The notes: generated by a model from the sequence alone, not told the origin. Positions 44,391-53,175 are shown, numbered from the stretch's first letter. The stretch is DNA of 64,000 nucleotides from Sphingomonas sp. So64.6b (GCF_014171475.1 NZ_CP048817.1:930001-994000); one strand, 5' to 3'. Numbers and translations: made by a program.

Positions 44391-44536
44391 GCCCTGCTTC
44401 TCCCCTCCCTTTATGGGAGGGGTCGGGGGATGGTGCGATCGCGAAGCGTATCGCTCGACGCATAGCGTCGAACGAGGCATCGAGCCCCGCTCGCCGCTGA
44501 CCCTCCCCAACCCCTCCCATAAAGGAAGGGGCTTAA
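44391..44536. repeat. Intergenic long inverted repeat
   Basis: Arms CCCCTCCCTTTATGGGAGGG (about 44403-44422) and CCCCTCCCATAAAGGAAGGGG (shown in part) pair over most of their length. An inner palindrome around TCGACGCATAGCGTCGA lies at about 44455-44471. It separates the convergent small membrane protein and enoyl-reductase-like genes. Confidence 0.75.
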
Positions 44537-44556
44537 GCTGGTTCAGCCGCGACGGC

Positions 44557-45714
44557 CTATCCCGCCGTAAACGTCAGCCCCGCGCGGTCGATCAGCCGTT
44601 TGCGCAACGCATCGCCCATCAGCGCACCGGGGGTCCAGATGCCACCCTCTCCCCGTACGTCATGGACCAGACACAAGGCGGCCTCGGCGATCATCTTGCT
44701 GGTCGATCCGTAACCGGGGTCGCGGTCGCCGGTGACGACTGCGTCGATCCGTGTGCCGTCAGGCATCTCGCCGACGAACAGCACATCGTAAAAGCCGCTC
44801 TCGCGCTCCTCCTTCGACGGGCCTTCGCCGGGCTTCGGCCCCTTGTCGCTGGCCAGCGGGTTGATCTTGGCGATCGCTTCCGCCGCAGCCTTGCCCATGT
44901 CGCCCAGGCCCGGTGCGACCAGCATCTCGTCATAGACGAAGTCCGCGCCATAGCTCTGGCCGAGCAGGAAATTGGTGCGATGGACATTCTTGGTGTTGAT
45001 CGGCGCCATGATGAACGGCGCGACCCATGCCTCGATCGTGCGGTCATATTCGGGCAGAAGCCCCTTGGGTTGGCTGGGGCCATCGAAGCCGGGGGTAAGC
45101 GCGAACGGATTGATCAGCAGACCGAGGATCGATGGCTCCTTGGCAGCGGCGGCGAGCGTCGCTTTCAGACTCGCCGCGGTGCCGCCGGAAAAGCCGCCCT
45201 GCATCTTGCGCACGCGGCATTTCACGCGCGGCGCGGGCTTGCCGTATTTGGCCTTCGCCGTCTCCTGCAGCGTCAACACGCCAAGATCGAACGGAATCGA
45301 ATCGAACCCGCAACTGAACACGATCCGCGCGCCGGTGCGCTTGGCGGTTTCGTGATGCGCATCGATCATATGGCGCATCCAGGCCGGCTCGCCGCACAGA
45401 TCGACATAGCCGGTGCCGGTCTCGGCACAGGCGGCGACCAGGTCATTGCCGTACAGCTGGTATGGCCCGACCGTGGTCAGCACGACCCCGGTCCGCTCGC
45501 ACATCGCCTTGAGCGTGGCGGGGTCGTCGCTGTTCGCAACGATCAAGGCCGTATCTCCGGGCGCGCCGATCTCGTCGCGCACCTCCTGCAGCTTTGTCAG
45601 CGACCGCCCGGCCATCGCCCAGCGCGGCGTTCCCGTCTGTACGAGATATTCGGCAACGAGGCGGCCGGTAAAGCCGGTGGCGCCATATACGATGATGTCG
45701 AAGTCGCGGGCCAT
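44557..45714 (-). CDS. Saccharopine dehydrogenase-like / trans-acting enoyl reductase family protein
   Basis: This 385-residue protein has an N-terminal Rossmann fold (FDIIVYGATGFTGRLVAEYL, with the GxxGxxG-type turn) and the overall pattern of saccharopine dehydrogenase-like oxidoreductases. The best-known relatives are trans-acting enoyl reductases of mycobacterial lipid synthesis. Further matching stretches are TVGPYQLYGNDLVAACAETG and YVDLCGEPAWMRHMID. I used the ATG at 45714 with a GGGGAGA ribosome site; an upstream in-frame start at 45738 is weaker. The reaction is not certain; NAD(P)-dependent reduction of a lipid-type substrate is the likely role. Confidence 0.88.
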   Translation of the reverse strand: MARDFDIIVYGATGFTGRLVAEYLVQTGTPRWAMAGRSLTKLQEVRDEIGAPGDTALIVANSDDPATLKAMCERTGVVLTTVGPYQLYGNDLVAACAETGTGYVDLCGEPAWMRHMIDAHHETAKRTGARIVFSCGFDSIPFDLGVLTLQETAKAKYGKPAPRVKCRVRKMQGGFSGGTAASLKATLAAAAKEPSILGLLINPFALTPGFDGPSQPKGLLPEYDRTIEAWVAPFIMAPINTKNVHRTNFLLGQSYGADFVYDEMLVAPGLGDMGKAAAEAIAKINPLASDKGPKPGEGPSKEERESGFYDVLFVGEMPDGTRIDAVVTGDRDPGYGSTSKMIAEAALCLVHDVRGEGGIWTPGALMGDALRKRLIDRAGLTFTAG

Positions 45715-45732
45715 CTCGGCTCTCCCCAGGTT

Positions 45733-45818
45733 CGTCACCCCGGTTCCGGGGGCGACCGCTCCAATGGCGGTGGTTCATCTTGCGGCACGGTGGATGCCGG
45801 AACAAGTCCGGCATGACG
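45733..45818. repeat. Intergenic double hairpin with CGTCA/TGACG ends
   Basis: CGTCACCCCGGTTCCGGGGG forms one hairpin and GATGCCGGAACAAGTCCGGCATGACG holds the second; outer ends CGTCA and TGACG are complementary. It is the same general layout as the elements at 49908 and 53202. The remaining 145 bases up to the methyltransferase stop have no evident feature. Confidence 0.6.
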
Positions 45819-45965
45819 TTATTTAAGTCGGAAGCGTTTGGAAAATGTGCCGTCAGAATGTCCGCTATTTGTGCTCAACGGTCCATCAGGTTTGGGGAAA
45901 CAACAGGTTATACTTGCGGTTGGCGGACCTCGTCGAAACGGCGCGGCGGTCCATGTAGATCGGGT

Positions 45966-46547
45966 TTACACTGAGTCCGACACAGCGTGGAAATAGTAGT
46001 TCGACCCTTTATCAACATAGCTGTCTACGACGCGGCATCCCGCGCTGGCGAGCAGCTGCTGATATCGCTCCTCTCCCAGCGACAACGACGGCCGACCTGT
46101 CAGGGTGTCGTTCCACTGGCACATCTGGCGCGGAGCACTGAAGAGGAAGTGGCCGCCAGGGTGTATCGCCTGGCCGACATGCTCGATCACTGCACGCTGA
46201 CTGTCTTCGGGCAGCAGAAACATGAGCCCTATGGCAACTGCCCCGTCGAAACGCCGGTCGAAGAAGCGGCTGACCTCGGCCGCTTCGCAAACTGTCTTAG
46301 CGCCGGGAAAGTGGCGACGGAATACCGCCATAAGCGTCGGGGATGGATCGATCCCGTAAACTTCGAAACCTTCGTCAATGAGGGTTTTGGAGATAGGCAT
46401 GCCTGTTCCGCATCCGATATCTACCACGGTGCCGGCGGGCCGGAGCTGCTTCAGCCAGAGCTTCACGACATCGGTGCCGACATCGGAGCGGATGGCGGCA
46501 AACTTGGTGGCGATAGCTTCCCAGCCGGCGGACGGATCATCTATCAA
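45966..46547 (-). CDS. Class I SAM-dependent methyltransferase
   Basis: This 193-residue protein has the SAM-binding core: motif I VVDIGCGTGMPISK, motif II acidic VYGIDPSPTL, and a post-motif region RFDGAVAIGLMFLLPEDS. It is near the minimal size for the fold. The start is a TTG at 46547 with a GGAGAG ribosome site six bases before it; no in-frame ATG would keep the full N-terminus. The substrate is unknown. The gene is somewhat AT-richer than its neighbours and stands alone in a loosely packed part of the window, which may point to transfer; this is a weak inference. Confidence 0.85.
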   Translation of the reverse strand: MIDDPSAGWEAIATKFAAIRSDVGTDVVKLWLKQLRPAGTVVDIGCGTGMPISKTLIDEGFEVYGIDPSPTLMAVFRRHFPGAKTVCEAAEVSRFFDRRFDGAVAIGLMFLLPEDSQRAVIEHVGQAIHPGGHFLFSAPRQMCQWNDTLTGRPSLSLGEERYQQLLASAGCRVVDSYVDKGSNYYFHAVSDSV

Positions 46548-46663
46548 TCGACGCTCTCCGCGTGGTTAAACTACTTCCCCGTAGAACCTGCCATAACGGA
46601 ATGGATGTCCGCAATCGGGCGCGCCATAAGCTGTTCAGAACGAATGAAGGTGGACGAAGGCTG

Positions 46664-48478
46664 TTACGCCGCTTCGCTGAACTGCAAACTCGCCAGCCGG
46701 GCATAGAGCCCGTTCTGCCCGATAAGTCCGCTATGCGTGCCGCTCTCAACGATCTGCCCGTCGTTCATCACGATTATCCGCTCCGCCGCGCGCACGGTGG
46801 CGAGGCGGTGCGCGATGACCAAAGTGGTGCGCTGCTGCATCAGGCGCTCCAGCGCGTCCTGGACGAGGCGTTCGCTCTCCGCATCGAGTGCGCTGGTCGC
46901 CTCGTCGAGCAGCAGGATCGGGGCGTCGCGCAGAAGCGCGCGGGCGATCGCCACGCGCTGACGCTGGCCGCCGGACAGGCGCGCGCCGCCTTCGCCCATG
47001 AAGGTGTCGAGGCCATCGGGCAGCTTGCGCAGGAATTCGGCGGCATTGGCGGCCTCGGCGGCGGCCCAAAGCTCGTCGTCGCCCGCTTCCCATTTGCCGT
47101 AGCGCAAATTGTCGCGCGCCGACGCACCGAAGATCACCGTTTCCTGCGGCACCATTGCGATACGGCGACGGATTTCCGCCGGATCGGCCTGGGGCAGGGG
47201 CACGCCATCCATGCGGATCTCGCCCGCATCGGGGTCGTAGAAACGCTGGATCAGCTGGAACAGCGTCGTCTTGCCCGCGCCCGATGGGCCGACCACCGCG
47301 ACGGTTTCGCCAGGCGCGATGGCGAGCGAGAAATCGGACAGCGCCGACACGTCGCGGCGAGTCGGATAATGGAACCGGACATGATCGAACTCGATCGCGC
47401 CACGCGCCGGCAAGGGCAGCGAGGTCGGATTGGCCGGCGGTGCGATCTCGGGCCGTTCGTTGAGCAGCTCGCCGAGCCGCCCGGCGGCGCCCGCGCCGCG
47501 CAGCAAGTCACCATAAACCTCGGTCAGCGCGCCGAACGCGCCGGCGACGATCGCACCGGTCAGCACGAAGGCCGCGATCGATCCGCCGCTGATTCGGCCC
47601 GCCGCGGCATCGATTGCGCCTTCCCACAGCACCAGCGTGATCGAACCGAAAATCATGCAGATGACGATCGCGGTCATGATCGCGCGCGTGGCGATGCGCC
47701 GCCGTGCCGCCGCGAAAGTCGCCGCGACGGCGTCGGCGAACCGCGTCGCCTCGCGGCTTTCCTGGCCGAACGCCTGGACGATCTTCATCGCGCCAAGCGT
47801 TTCGGTGGCGATCGACCCGACATCGGCGACGCGGTCTTGCGAGGCGCGTGACTGGTTGCGCACGCGGCGGCCGAGCAATGTCATCGGCAGGATGATCGCC
47901 GGAATACCGAGCATCAGCATGCCGGCAAGCTTCGGTGAGAGCGCGAACAGATAGATCAGTCCACCGATACCGGTGAAAATATTGCGCAACGCGACCGAGA
48001 CGGTCGTGCCGACCACCTGTTCGATCAGGGTCGTGTCGGACGTCAGCCGCGACGCGATCTCCGAAGGCCGGTTTTCTTCGAAGAAACGTGGCGTGAGCGT
48101 GAGCAAATGGCTTTGCACCGAGGTGCGGATGTCGGCGACGACGCGTTCGCCGAGCCACGACACATAATAGAACCGTACCGCAGTCGCGAGTGCGAGCACG
48201 ACGACGATCATCAACAGATAGTGGAACGACGAGGCGACCGCGTCGGCATGACCGGGCACGAACCCACGATCGATCACCTGTCGGAACCCATAGGGAATCG
48301 CGATCGTCGCCGCAGATGTCGTGATCAGCGCGATCCCGGCGATGGCGATCTGGCGCGGATAACGCGATGCATGGTGCCACACCATCGCCAGATCGCCCAG
48401 CCGGCGCTTGGTGACGGGGTCGCCCGACGCGGCGGCAGGAGCGGGGACCGCGGGAGCGATCTGCGGAGTTTCAGCCAT
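46664..48478 (-). CDS. ABCB-type exporter (fused transmembrane and ATPase domains)
   Basis: This 604-residue half-transporter of the MsbA/HlyB-like ABCB group has a six-helix membrane domain (about 40-330) and an ATPase domain (about 355-595). The latter has Walker A VVGPSGAGKTTL, Q-loop MVPQETVIFG, signature LSGGQRQRVAIARALL, Walker B ILLLDEATSALD and the H-loop VIAHRLATV. It would work as a homodimer exporting a lipid or drug. The N-terminal 35 residues are Pro/Ala-rich and disordered. The ATG is at 48478. No partner gene indicates the substrate. Confidence 0.94.
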   Translation of the reverse strand: MAETPQIAPAVPAPAAASGDPVTKRRLGDLAMVWHHASRYPRQIAIAGIALITTSAATIAIPYGFRQVIDRGFVPGHADAVASSFHYLLMIVVVLALATAVRFYYVSWLGERVVADIRTSVQSHLLTLTPRFFEENRPSEIASRLTSDTTLIEQVVGTTVSVALRNIFTGIGGLIYLFALSPKLAGMLMLGIPAIILPMTLLGRRVRNQSRASQDRVADVGSIATETLGAMKIVQAFGQESREATRFADAVAATFAAARRRIATRAIMTAIVICMIFGSITLVLWEGAIDAAAGRISGGSIAAFVLTGAIVAGAFGALTEVYGDLLRGAGAAGRLGELLNERPEIAPPANPTSLPLPARGAIEFDHVRFHYPTRRDVSALSDFSLAIAPGETVAVVGPSGAGKTTLFQLIQRFYDPDAGEIRMDGVPLPQADPAEIRRRIAMVPQETVIFGASARDNLRYGKWEAGDDELWAAAEAANAAEFLRKLPDGLDTFMGEGGARLSGGQRQRVAIARALLRDAPILLLDEATSALDAESERLVQDALERLMQQRTTLVIAHRLATVRAAERIIVMNDGQIVESGTHSGLIGQNGLYARLASLQFSEAA

Positions 48479-48637
48479 CGCCAGCGCCTAGCAGGACGCA
48501 GGCAGTCCCTCAACGGGCGATGGTCATTGTTGAGTGTTGTCGTTGTGGGATTACCGTTTGGGTATTGATTGCTTGTGCTGCACTGCACCACTATGTCGGT
48601 ACGTCGAGGTAACCGTTTTCAAATTATAAGGGCGCCC

Positions 48638-49870
48638 ATGCTTTACAATGCCTATGAAATGCAGCGGTCGATGCTGGCGGGCGCCAGCGCGTTCGCCGAT
48701 TTCAGCGCTGGAATGCTGTCGAATCCGGCCAACCCCTTTGCCTATTTCGGCGGCGGGCCGATCATGGGCTCCGCGCTGGAGGTGTTCGCGCATGCCTCGG
48801 CGCCGCGCGGTAAGCCGGCCTTCGGGCTCGACCACACCGTAATCGACGGGCACGATGTGCCGGTGGTCGAGGAGGTCGTGCTGCGCAAGCCCTTCGGCCA
48901 GTTGAAGCGCTTCGTACGCCAGGGCGTCGAGGGCCAGCCCAAATTGCTGATCGTCGCGCCGATGTCCGGTCACTATGCGACGCTGCTGCGCGGCACGGTC
49001 GAGCGCATGCTGCCGGTCGCCGATGTGTACATCACGGACTGGCGCGACGCGAAGCTGGTGCCACTGTCGGACGGCAAATTCGACCTTGATGATTATATCG
49101 ACTATCTGGTCGAATTCCTTGAAGTCATTGGAAAATCGACCGACGGTAAGCCAGCGCACATGCTCGCGGTATGCCAGCCCTCGGTGCCCTGCTATGCCGC
49201 CGCCTGCCTGATGAGCGCGGACAAACATCCCTATCGCCCCAAGACGCTGACCATGATGGGCGGGCCGATCGACACGCGCGAAGCGCCGACCGCGGTCAAT
49301 ACGCTGGCGACCGAGCGGCCCTTTGCCTGGTTCGAACAGAATGTCATCGCGACGATCCCGGCGACCTATTCCGGTGCCGGCCGCCGCGTTTATCCCGGTT
49401 TCCTGCAGCTTGCCGGCTTCATGACGATGAACCTCGGCAACCACATGATGTCGCATTGGGAGATGTTCAAACATCTCGTGCAAGGCGATGAAGAGGGCGC
49501 GGATTCGACCAAGGATTTCTACGAGGAATATCGCTCGGTCTGCGACATGACCGCGGAATTCTATTTGCAGACGATCGATGTCGTGTTTCAGGCGCATGCG
49601 CTGCCCAACGGCACGATGACTCATCGTGGCCGCACGGTCGATCCGGCGGCGATCACCGACATCGCGATCCTCGCGATCGAGGGTGAGCGCGACGATATTT
49701 CGGGGATAGGCCAGACCAAGGCGGCGCTGACGATCGCGACCAAGCTGGCGGCTTCCAAGAAGAAATATATGCTGGCCGAGGGCGCCGGGCATTACGGCAT
49801 CTTCAACGGCAGCAAATGGCGCACCAAGATCGCGCCGGTGCTGGAAGAGTGGATGAAGAAGCACGGTTGA
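48638..49870 (+). CDS. phaZ: Intracellular polyhydroxyalkanoate depolymerase
   Basis: This 410-residue enzyme mobilises stored polyhydroxyalkanoate by cutting its ester bonds in the cytoplasm. It resembles the intracellular PhaZ family: MLYNAYEMQRS at the N-terminus, PLLIVAPMSGHYATLLRGTV-like segment (LLIVAPMSGHYATLLRG), VYITDWRDAKLVPLSDG, LAVCQPSVPCYAA with the cysteine in place of the usual lipase-box serine, and C-terminal GAGHYGIFNGSKWR with the catalytic His. This Cys-box is normal for intracellular PhaZ. The ATG at 48638 is used; the upstream in-frame ATG at 48569 lies in the promoter region. A near-palindrome lies 50 bases upstream. Confidence 0.93.
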   Translation: MLYNAYEMQRSMLAGASAFADFSAGMLSNPANPFAYFGGGPIMGSALEVFAHASAPRGKPAFGLDHTVIDGHDVPVVEEVVLRKPFGQLKRFVRQGVEGQPKLLIVAPMSGHYATLLRGTVERMLPVADVYITDWRDAKLVPLSDGKFDLDDYIDYLVEFLEVIGKSTDGKPAHMLAVCQPSVPCYAAACLMSADKHPYRPKTLTMMGGPIDTREAPTAVNTLATERPFAWFEQNVIATIPATYSGAGRRVYPGFLQLAGFMTMNLGNHMMSHWEMFKHLVQGDEEGADSTKDFYEEYRSVCDMTAEFYLQTIDVVFQAHALPNGTMTHRGRTVDPAAITDIAILAIEGERDDISGIGQTKAALTIATKLAASKKKYMLAEGAGHYGIFNGSKWRTKIAPVLEEWMKKHG

Positions 49871-49907
49871 GCGCGCAGAGCGTCGCGATTGTTCGCGTGC
49901 CCTGTGA

Positions 49908-49991
49908 CCGTCACCCCAGCGAAGGCTGGGGTCTCGTAGTGGCAGGCGCCGCGCCCACCTCACGAGATCCCAGCCTTCGCTGGGATGACGG
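49908..49991. repeat. Intergenic inverted repeat (CCAGCGAAGGCTGG type), copy 1
   Basis: ACCCCAGCGAAGGCTGGGGT forms a hairpin and is followed after about 40 bases by ATCCCAGCCTTCGCTGGGAT; the whole is bounded by CCGTCA and TGACGG. A related copy lies at 53202-53285. It separates the convergent phaZ and PPOX genes. Confidence 0.8.
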
Positions 49992-50005
49992 TCGTTGTGG
50001 CTGGA

Positions 50006-50485
50006 TCAGGCCGCGGTCGTCTCGACCTTGGCATGATGGCCTTCCTCGCTCTGGTCGATCTTGCCGCCGAACAGCATCTTGACCTTGCCGGCGAGCGACA
50101 GGTCGCTTTCCCACAGCTCCGCGCTGTCGATGTCGAAACGGATCAACGCAAGATTGGGATCGTCCTTGCCGCCCGGGAACCAGGATTCGACCGGCTTTGA
50201 CCAGAGCTTCTCGATCATCGCGAAGTCATTGTCCTGGCGCACATTACCCGACAGGCAAGCGAAGAAATCGTGCCCCTTGGAAACGAATTGCGCCATCGCC
50301 GCGCCGCCCCTGATCAGGCGATTGTCCTTGCCGACGAAGAAGTACAGCGTGTCGACCTGATCCTTGTCGAGCTGAGCGGTCAGCGGTTCGCTATGCTCGC
50401 CGCTGTCGGTCAAGCCGATCATCAGGAACGGGCTGTTGGACATCTTGTCCCATAGGGTCTGCTTGATCTCGGCGTTGGTCGACAT
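50006..50485 (-). CDS. Pyridoxamine 5'-phosphate oxidase-like (general stress protein 26 type) flavin-binding protein
   Basis: This 159-residue protein has the split-barrel fold pattern of PPOX/general-stress proteins: IKQTLWDKMSNSPFLMIGLT, then DTLYFFVGKDNRLI and GHDFFACLSGNVRQDND. It lacks features needed to call it a true PdxH. Members bind FMN or related cofactors. The ATG at 50485 with a GAGGAGAG ribosome site is chosen; the longer frame upstream has no ribosome site. It lies next to a VOC protein and SoxR, so an oxidative-stress link is plausible but not shown. Confidence 0.87.
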   Translation of the reverse strand: MSTNAEIKQTLWDKMSNSPFLMIGLTDSGEHSEPLTAQLDKDQVDTLYFFVGKDNRLIRGGAAMAQFVSKGHDFFACLSGNVRQDNDFAMIEKLWSKPVESWFPGGKDDPNLALIRFDIDSAELWESDLSLAGKVKMLFGGKIDQSEEGHHAKVETTAA

Positions 50486-50550
50486 AGCGTCTCTCCTCGG
50501 TTCAGGGGGATAACGCTCGGGAGGGAAAGGGTTTCCGCTCGCTATTCTCC

Positions 50551-50580
50551 CCGTCATTCCCGCGAAAGCGGGAATGACGG
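50551..50580. terminator. Perfect 13-bp hairpin between VOC and PPOX genes
   Basis: CCGTCATTCCCGC-GAAA-GCGGGAATGACGG is a perfect 13-bp hairpin with a GAAA tetraloop. It lies after the VOC stop and before the PPOX start on the minus strand. No T-run follows. It shares CCGTCA/TGACGG ends with the larger intergenic repeats here, so it may be a minimal member of that family acting as a terminator. Confidence 0.6.
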
Positions 50581-50604
50581 TCGGCCAGGTAAGCGACCTT
50601 GTTC

Positions 50605-50985
50605 TCAGGCATAACTCACCACTTCGAACTCGATCCCGTCCGGATCGAGGAAATAGAAGCGGCGCCCGGGCGCGTAGTCGCCGTGCGAGAAGGGCTCGAG
50701 CCCCAGTGCGATGACGCGCTTTTCGACTTCGTCGAGATCGTCGACCAGCACGCCGATATGGTTGAGCGGTTCGCCCTTGGGATAACGCGTGGTGAGATGC
50801 CGGCCGCGCGGCCCGGTGTAGAAGGCGATATAGTCGGTCTCGTTGCCGACATGGATGGTGAAGCCGCCGTCGCGTGCGGGACCGCGCCAGCGCTCCTCCC
50901 AGCCGAACAGCATTTCCGCCATATGCGCCGAGCGTTCGGGATCGCTGACCGTCAGATTGGCGTGTTCGAGTTGTGCGTGCGTCAT
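50605..50985 (-). CDS. VOC superfamily protein (glyoxalase/dioxygenase fold)
   Basis: This 126-residue protein has the paired beta-alpha-beta-beta-beta modules of the vicinal oxygen chelate fold. LEHANLTVSDPERSAHMAEML starts the first module (His a potential metal ligand), LNHIGVLVDDLDEVE starts the second, and YFLDPDGIEFEVVSY ends it with the usual acidic ligand. Members are glyoxalases, dioxygenases or resistance proteins. The gene is divergent from soxR, and the SoxR box lies 50 bp from its start, so redox-dependent expression is a reasonable inference. Substrate unknown. Confidence 0.88.
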   Translation of the reverse strand: MTHAQLEHANLTVSDPERSAHMAEMLFGWEERWRGPARDGGFTIHVGNETDYIAFYTGPRGRHLTTRYPKGEPLNHIGVLVDDLDEVEKRVIALGLEPFSHGDYAPGRRFYFLDPDGIEFEVVSYA

Positions 50986-51034
50986 AGGGTCGGGCTCCTT
51001 ATTGCCGATTCGGGTTGACGCAGGCCTTTTGCAA

Positions 51035-51052
51035 CCTCAACCTAAGTTGAGG
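51035..51052. promoter_or_regulatory. SoxR-box operator
   Basis: CCTCAACCTAAGTTGAGG has the symmetry and arm sequence of known SoxR boxes (CCTCAA...TTGAGG, 18 bp). TTGCAA directly precedes it, which fits the long-spacer promoters used by MerR-type activators. It sits between soxR (start 51079) and the divergent VOC gene. Confidence 0.85.
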
Positions 51053-51078
51053 TCAAGCTATTTTCGAAAGGCTCGGAC

Positions 51079-51534
51079 ATGCGGGCAAACGACATCATTT
51101 CGATCGGCGATCTCGCCGCCCGTGCCGGCGTATCGGTATCGGCAATCCGCTTCTACGAAGCGAAGGGGTTGCTCAGTCCGTTTCGCAATGCCGGTGGGCA
51201 ACGACGCTTTCTGCGCTCCGATATCCGCCGCCTGTCGTTTATCCTGATCGCGCAGCAGCTTGGCCTGTCGATCGAGGCGATCGGGGCGGAGCTGGCGAAG
51301 CTACCGGGCGAACGCACGCCCAATGCGAGCGATTGGCGACAGATGAGCGCCGGCATGCGCATCATGCTCGACGATCGGATCGCGGCGCTGACCCGGACCC
51401 GCGACCTGCTTGATGGCTGTATCGGCTGCGGCTGCCTGTCGCTCAGGAAATGCGCGCTGTACAATCCGGGCGACCGCGCCGCCGCGAAGGGGGCGGGGCC
51501 GCGCTATGTGATCGGGGACCGCGCCGGCGAATAG
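51079..51534 (+). CDS. soxR: Redox-sensitive MerR-family regulator SoxR
   Basis: This 151-residue regulator has an N-terminal MerR winged helix (SIGDLAARAGVSVSAIRFYEA), a dimerisation helix, and four cysteines at 114, 117, 119 and 125 in the spacing CX2CXCX5C that binds the [2Fe-2S] cluster of SoxR. Oxidation of the cluster turns on target promoters in response to redox-cycling compounds. The ATG at 51079 is used. A SoxR box lies 27 bases upstream, suggesting autoregulation and control of the divergent VOC gene. soxS is not seen; most non-enteric bacteria use SoxR without it. Confidence 0.95.
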   Translation: MRANDIISIGDLAARAGVSVSAIRFYEAKGLLSPFRNAGGQRRFLRSDIRRLSFILIAQQLGLSIEAIGAELAKLPGERTPNASDWRQMSAGMRIMLDDRIAALTRTRDLLDGCIGCGCLSLRKCALYNPGDRAAAKGAGPRYVIGDRAGE

Positions 51535-51996
51535 TTTCCACCTATTGCGCGTCGAAGCGCCTGGAATATCGAGCACAATGAAAACGCCGACGCAGGGTTT
51601 TGGGACTTGCGCTCGATGCGCTGTAACAATGCGGTTCCGACAATAAGAAAGAGCGAGCCGGATCAAGCCCGGCAAAGGCTCATTTCCAGATTCCATGTCG
51701 AGGTTGAATCGCCGTCGACCGCAGCCCCGTGGAAAGGAGTTGCGGAGATATGGGACACCGTATGTCGCACATCCCGCCTTGTCGCTCTGGCGTATAATAT
51801 CATTAAATATCAGGTGCTTAATGTCAGACTAAGCAACGATAGATATGGGACATCGAGGTTGGCGCGGTCAGAAAGCAACGACCCAAATGCCGGACATAAA
51901 TATCGAGCCCCGGCCGCTGATGCGACCGGGGCTCATAGAAACGCGGCTATTCTTCGCCCGCCGTGCAGAAGACACGGGGGGGTGGCTATCGGGCGT
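51535..51996. other. Convergent intergenic region after soxR
   Basis: These 462 bases lie between the ends of soxR and the thiolase gene. They contain copy 2 of the ~190-bp dispersed repeat (51636-51812). Just before the thiolase stop, ATCGAGCCCCGGCCGCTGAT and CGACCGGGGCTCATAGAA hold complementary arms GAGCCCCGG/CCGGGGCTC (about 51904-51934), a hairpin likely to end thiolase or soxR transcripts. No gene is supported. Confidence 0.5.
51636..51812. repeat. Dispersed ~190-bp repeat, copy 2 (convergent junction)
   Basis: It is the counterpart of 15066-15260, in the same relative orientation. Matching blocks are TCCGACAATAAGAAA, AGCGAGCCGG with CCGGCAAAG, GTCGAGGTTGAATCGCCG, GGAGATATGGGACACC, GTCG, and GTATAATATCATTAAATATC. 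The two copies have diverged by many substitutions, so the duplication is not recent. Confidence 0.75.
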
Positions 51997-53175
51997 TCAA
52001 AGCACCTCGAACAAACCGGCGGCACCCTGGCCGCCGCCGATGCACATCGTCACCACGACATATTTGGCACCGCGACGCTTGCCTTCGATCAGCGCGTGGC
52101 CGGTCGCGCGCGCGCCGGTCATGCCGTAGGGATGGCCGATCGAGATCGCGCCGCCGCTGACGTTGAGCAGTTCGTCGGGAATGCCGAGCTTGTCGCGGCA
52201 ATACAGCACCTGCACCGCGAACGCCTCGTTCAGCTCCCACAGGCCGATATCGTCCATTTTCAGGCCGAAGCGCTGCAACAGCTTGGGGATCGCGACGACC
52301 GGGCCGATGCCCATCTCGTCAGGCTCGGTGCCGCCGACCGCCATGCCGACATAACGGCCGAGCGGGGTCAGGCCGCGCTTCGACGCGATCGCCTCTTCCA
52401 TCAGCACGCTTGCCGACGAGCCGTCGGACAGCTGGCTGGCGTTACCGGCGGTGACGTTCATGCCCGGGCCCATCACCGGCTGCAGTGCCTTCAGGCCCTC
52501 CAGCGTGGTCTCGGGCCGGTTGCCTTCGTCCTTGCTCAGCGTCACTTCCTTGTAAGTGACTTCCTTGGTCTCCTTGTTGACGATCGCCATGTTCGCGGTG
52601 ACCGGCACGATCTCCTTGTCGTAATAGCCCGCGGCCTGGGCGGCAGCGGTACGCATCTGCGACTGATAGGCATATTCGTCGCACGCATCGCGGCTGATGC
52701 CATAACGCTTGGCGACGACTTCGGCGGTGCCGAGCATCGGCATGTACACATCCTTGTGCATCGCGATCAGTTCGGGATCGGGCGCGACGCGCATCTGCGG
52801 AGTCTGGACGAGCGAAATGCTCTCCACGCCGCCGCCGATGGTGATGTCCATATTATCGGTGATGATCTGCTTCGCAGCGGTAGCGATCGCCATCAGGCCC
52901 GAAGCGCACTGGCGGTCGATCGACATGCCGGCGACAGAGACGGGCAGGCCGGCGCGGAGCAGCGAGGTGCGCGCGATATTGCCGGCCTGGTGGCCCTGCT
53001 GCAGCGCGCAGCCGAACACAACGTCATCGACCTCTGCGCCATCGATCCCGGCGCGTTCGACCGCCGCCTTGATCGAATGGCTGGCGAGCGTCGGGGCGGG
53101 CGTGTTGTTGAATGCGCCGCGATAGGCGCGGCCGATCGGGGTGCGGGCGGTGGAGACGATGACGGCGGAACGCAT
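51997..53175 (-). CDS. Acetyl-CoA acyltransferase (thiolase)
   Basis: This 392-residue thiolase either splits 3-ketoacyl-CoA (last step of beta-oxidation) or condenses acetyl-CoA. The catalytic set is complete: acylated C90 in DRQCASG, H348 in [10 protein letters not shown] and C378 in CIGGGQG. The N-terminal [12 protein letters not shown] is typical of the family. Length is normal. The degradative role is favoured by a MaoC-type hydratase gene upstream, 128 bp away, and by the other acyl-CoA enzymes in the window; a biosynthetic role for PHA is possible but the phaB/phaC genes are not here. Confidence 0.94.
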   Translation of the reverse strand: MRSAVIVSTARTPIGRAYRGAFNNTPAPTLASHSIKAAVERAGIDGAEVDDVVFGCALQQGHQAGNIARTSLLRAGLPVSVAGMSIDRQCASGLMAIATAAKQIITDNMDITIGGGVESISLVQTPQMRVAPDPELIAMHKDVYMPMLGTAEVVAKRYGISRDACDEYAYQSQMRTAAAQAAGYYDKEIVPVTANMAIVNKETKEVTYKEVTLSKDEGNRPETTLEGLKALQPVMGPGMNVTAGNASQLSDGSSASVLMEEAIASKRGLTPLGRYVGMAVGGTEPDEMGIGPVVAIPKLLQRFGLKMDDIGLWELNEAFAVQVLYCRDKLGIPDELLNVSGGAISIGHPYGMTGARATGHALIEGKRRGAKYVVVTMCIGGGQGAAGLFEVL

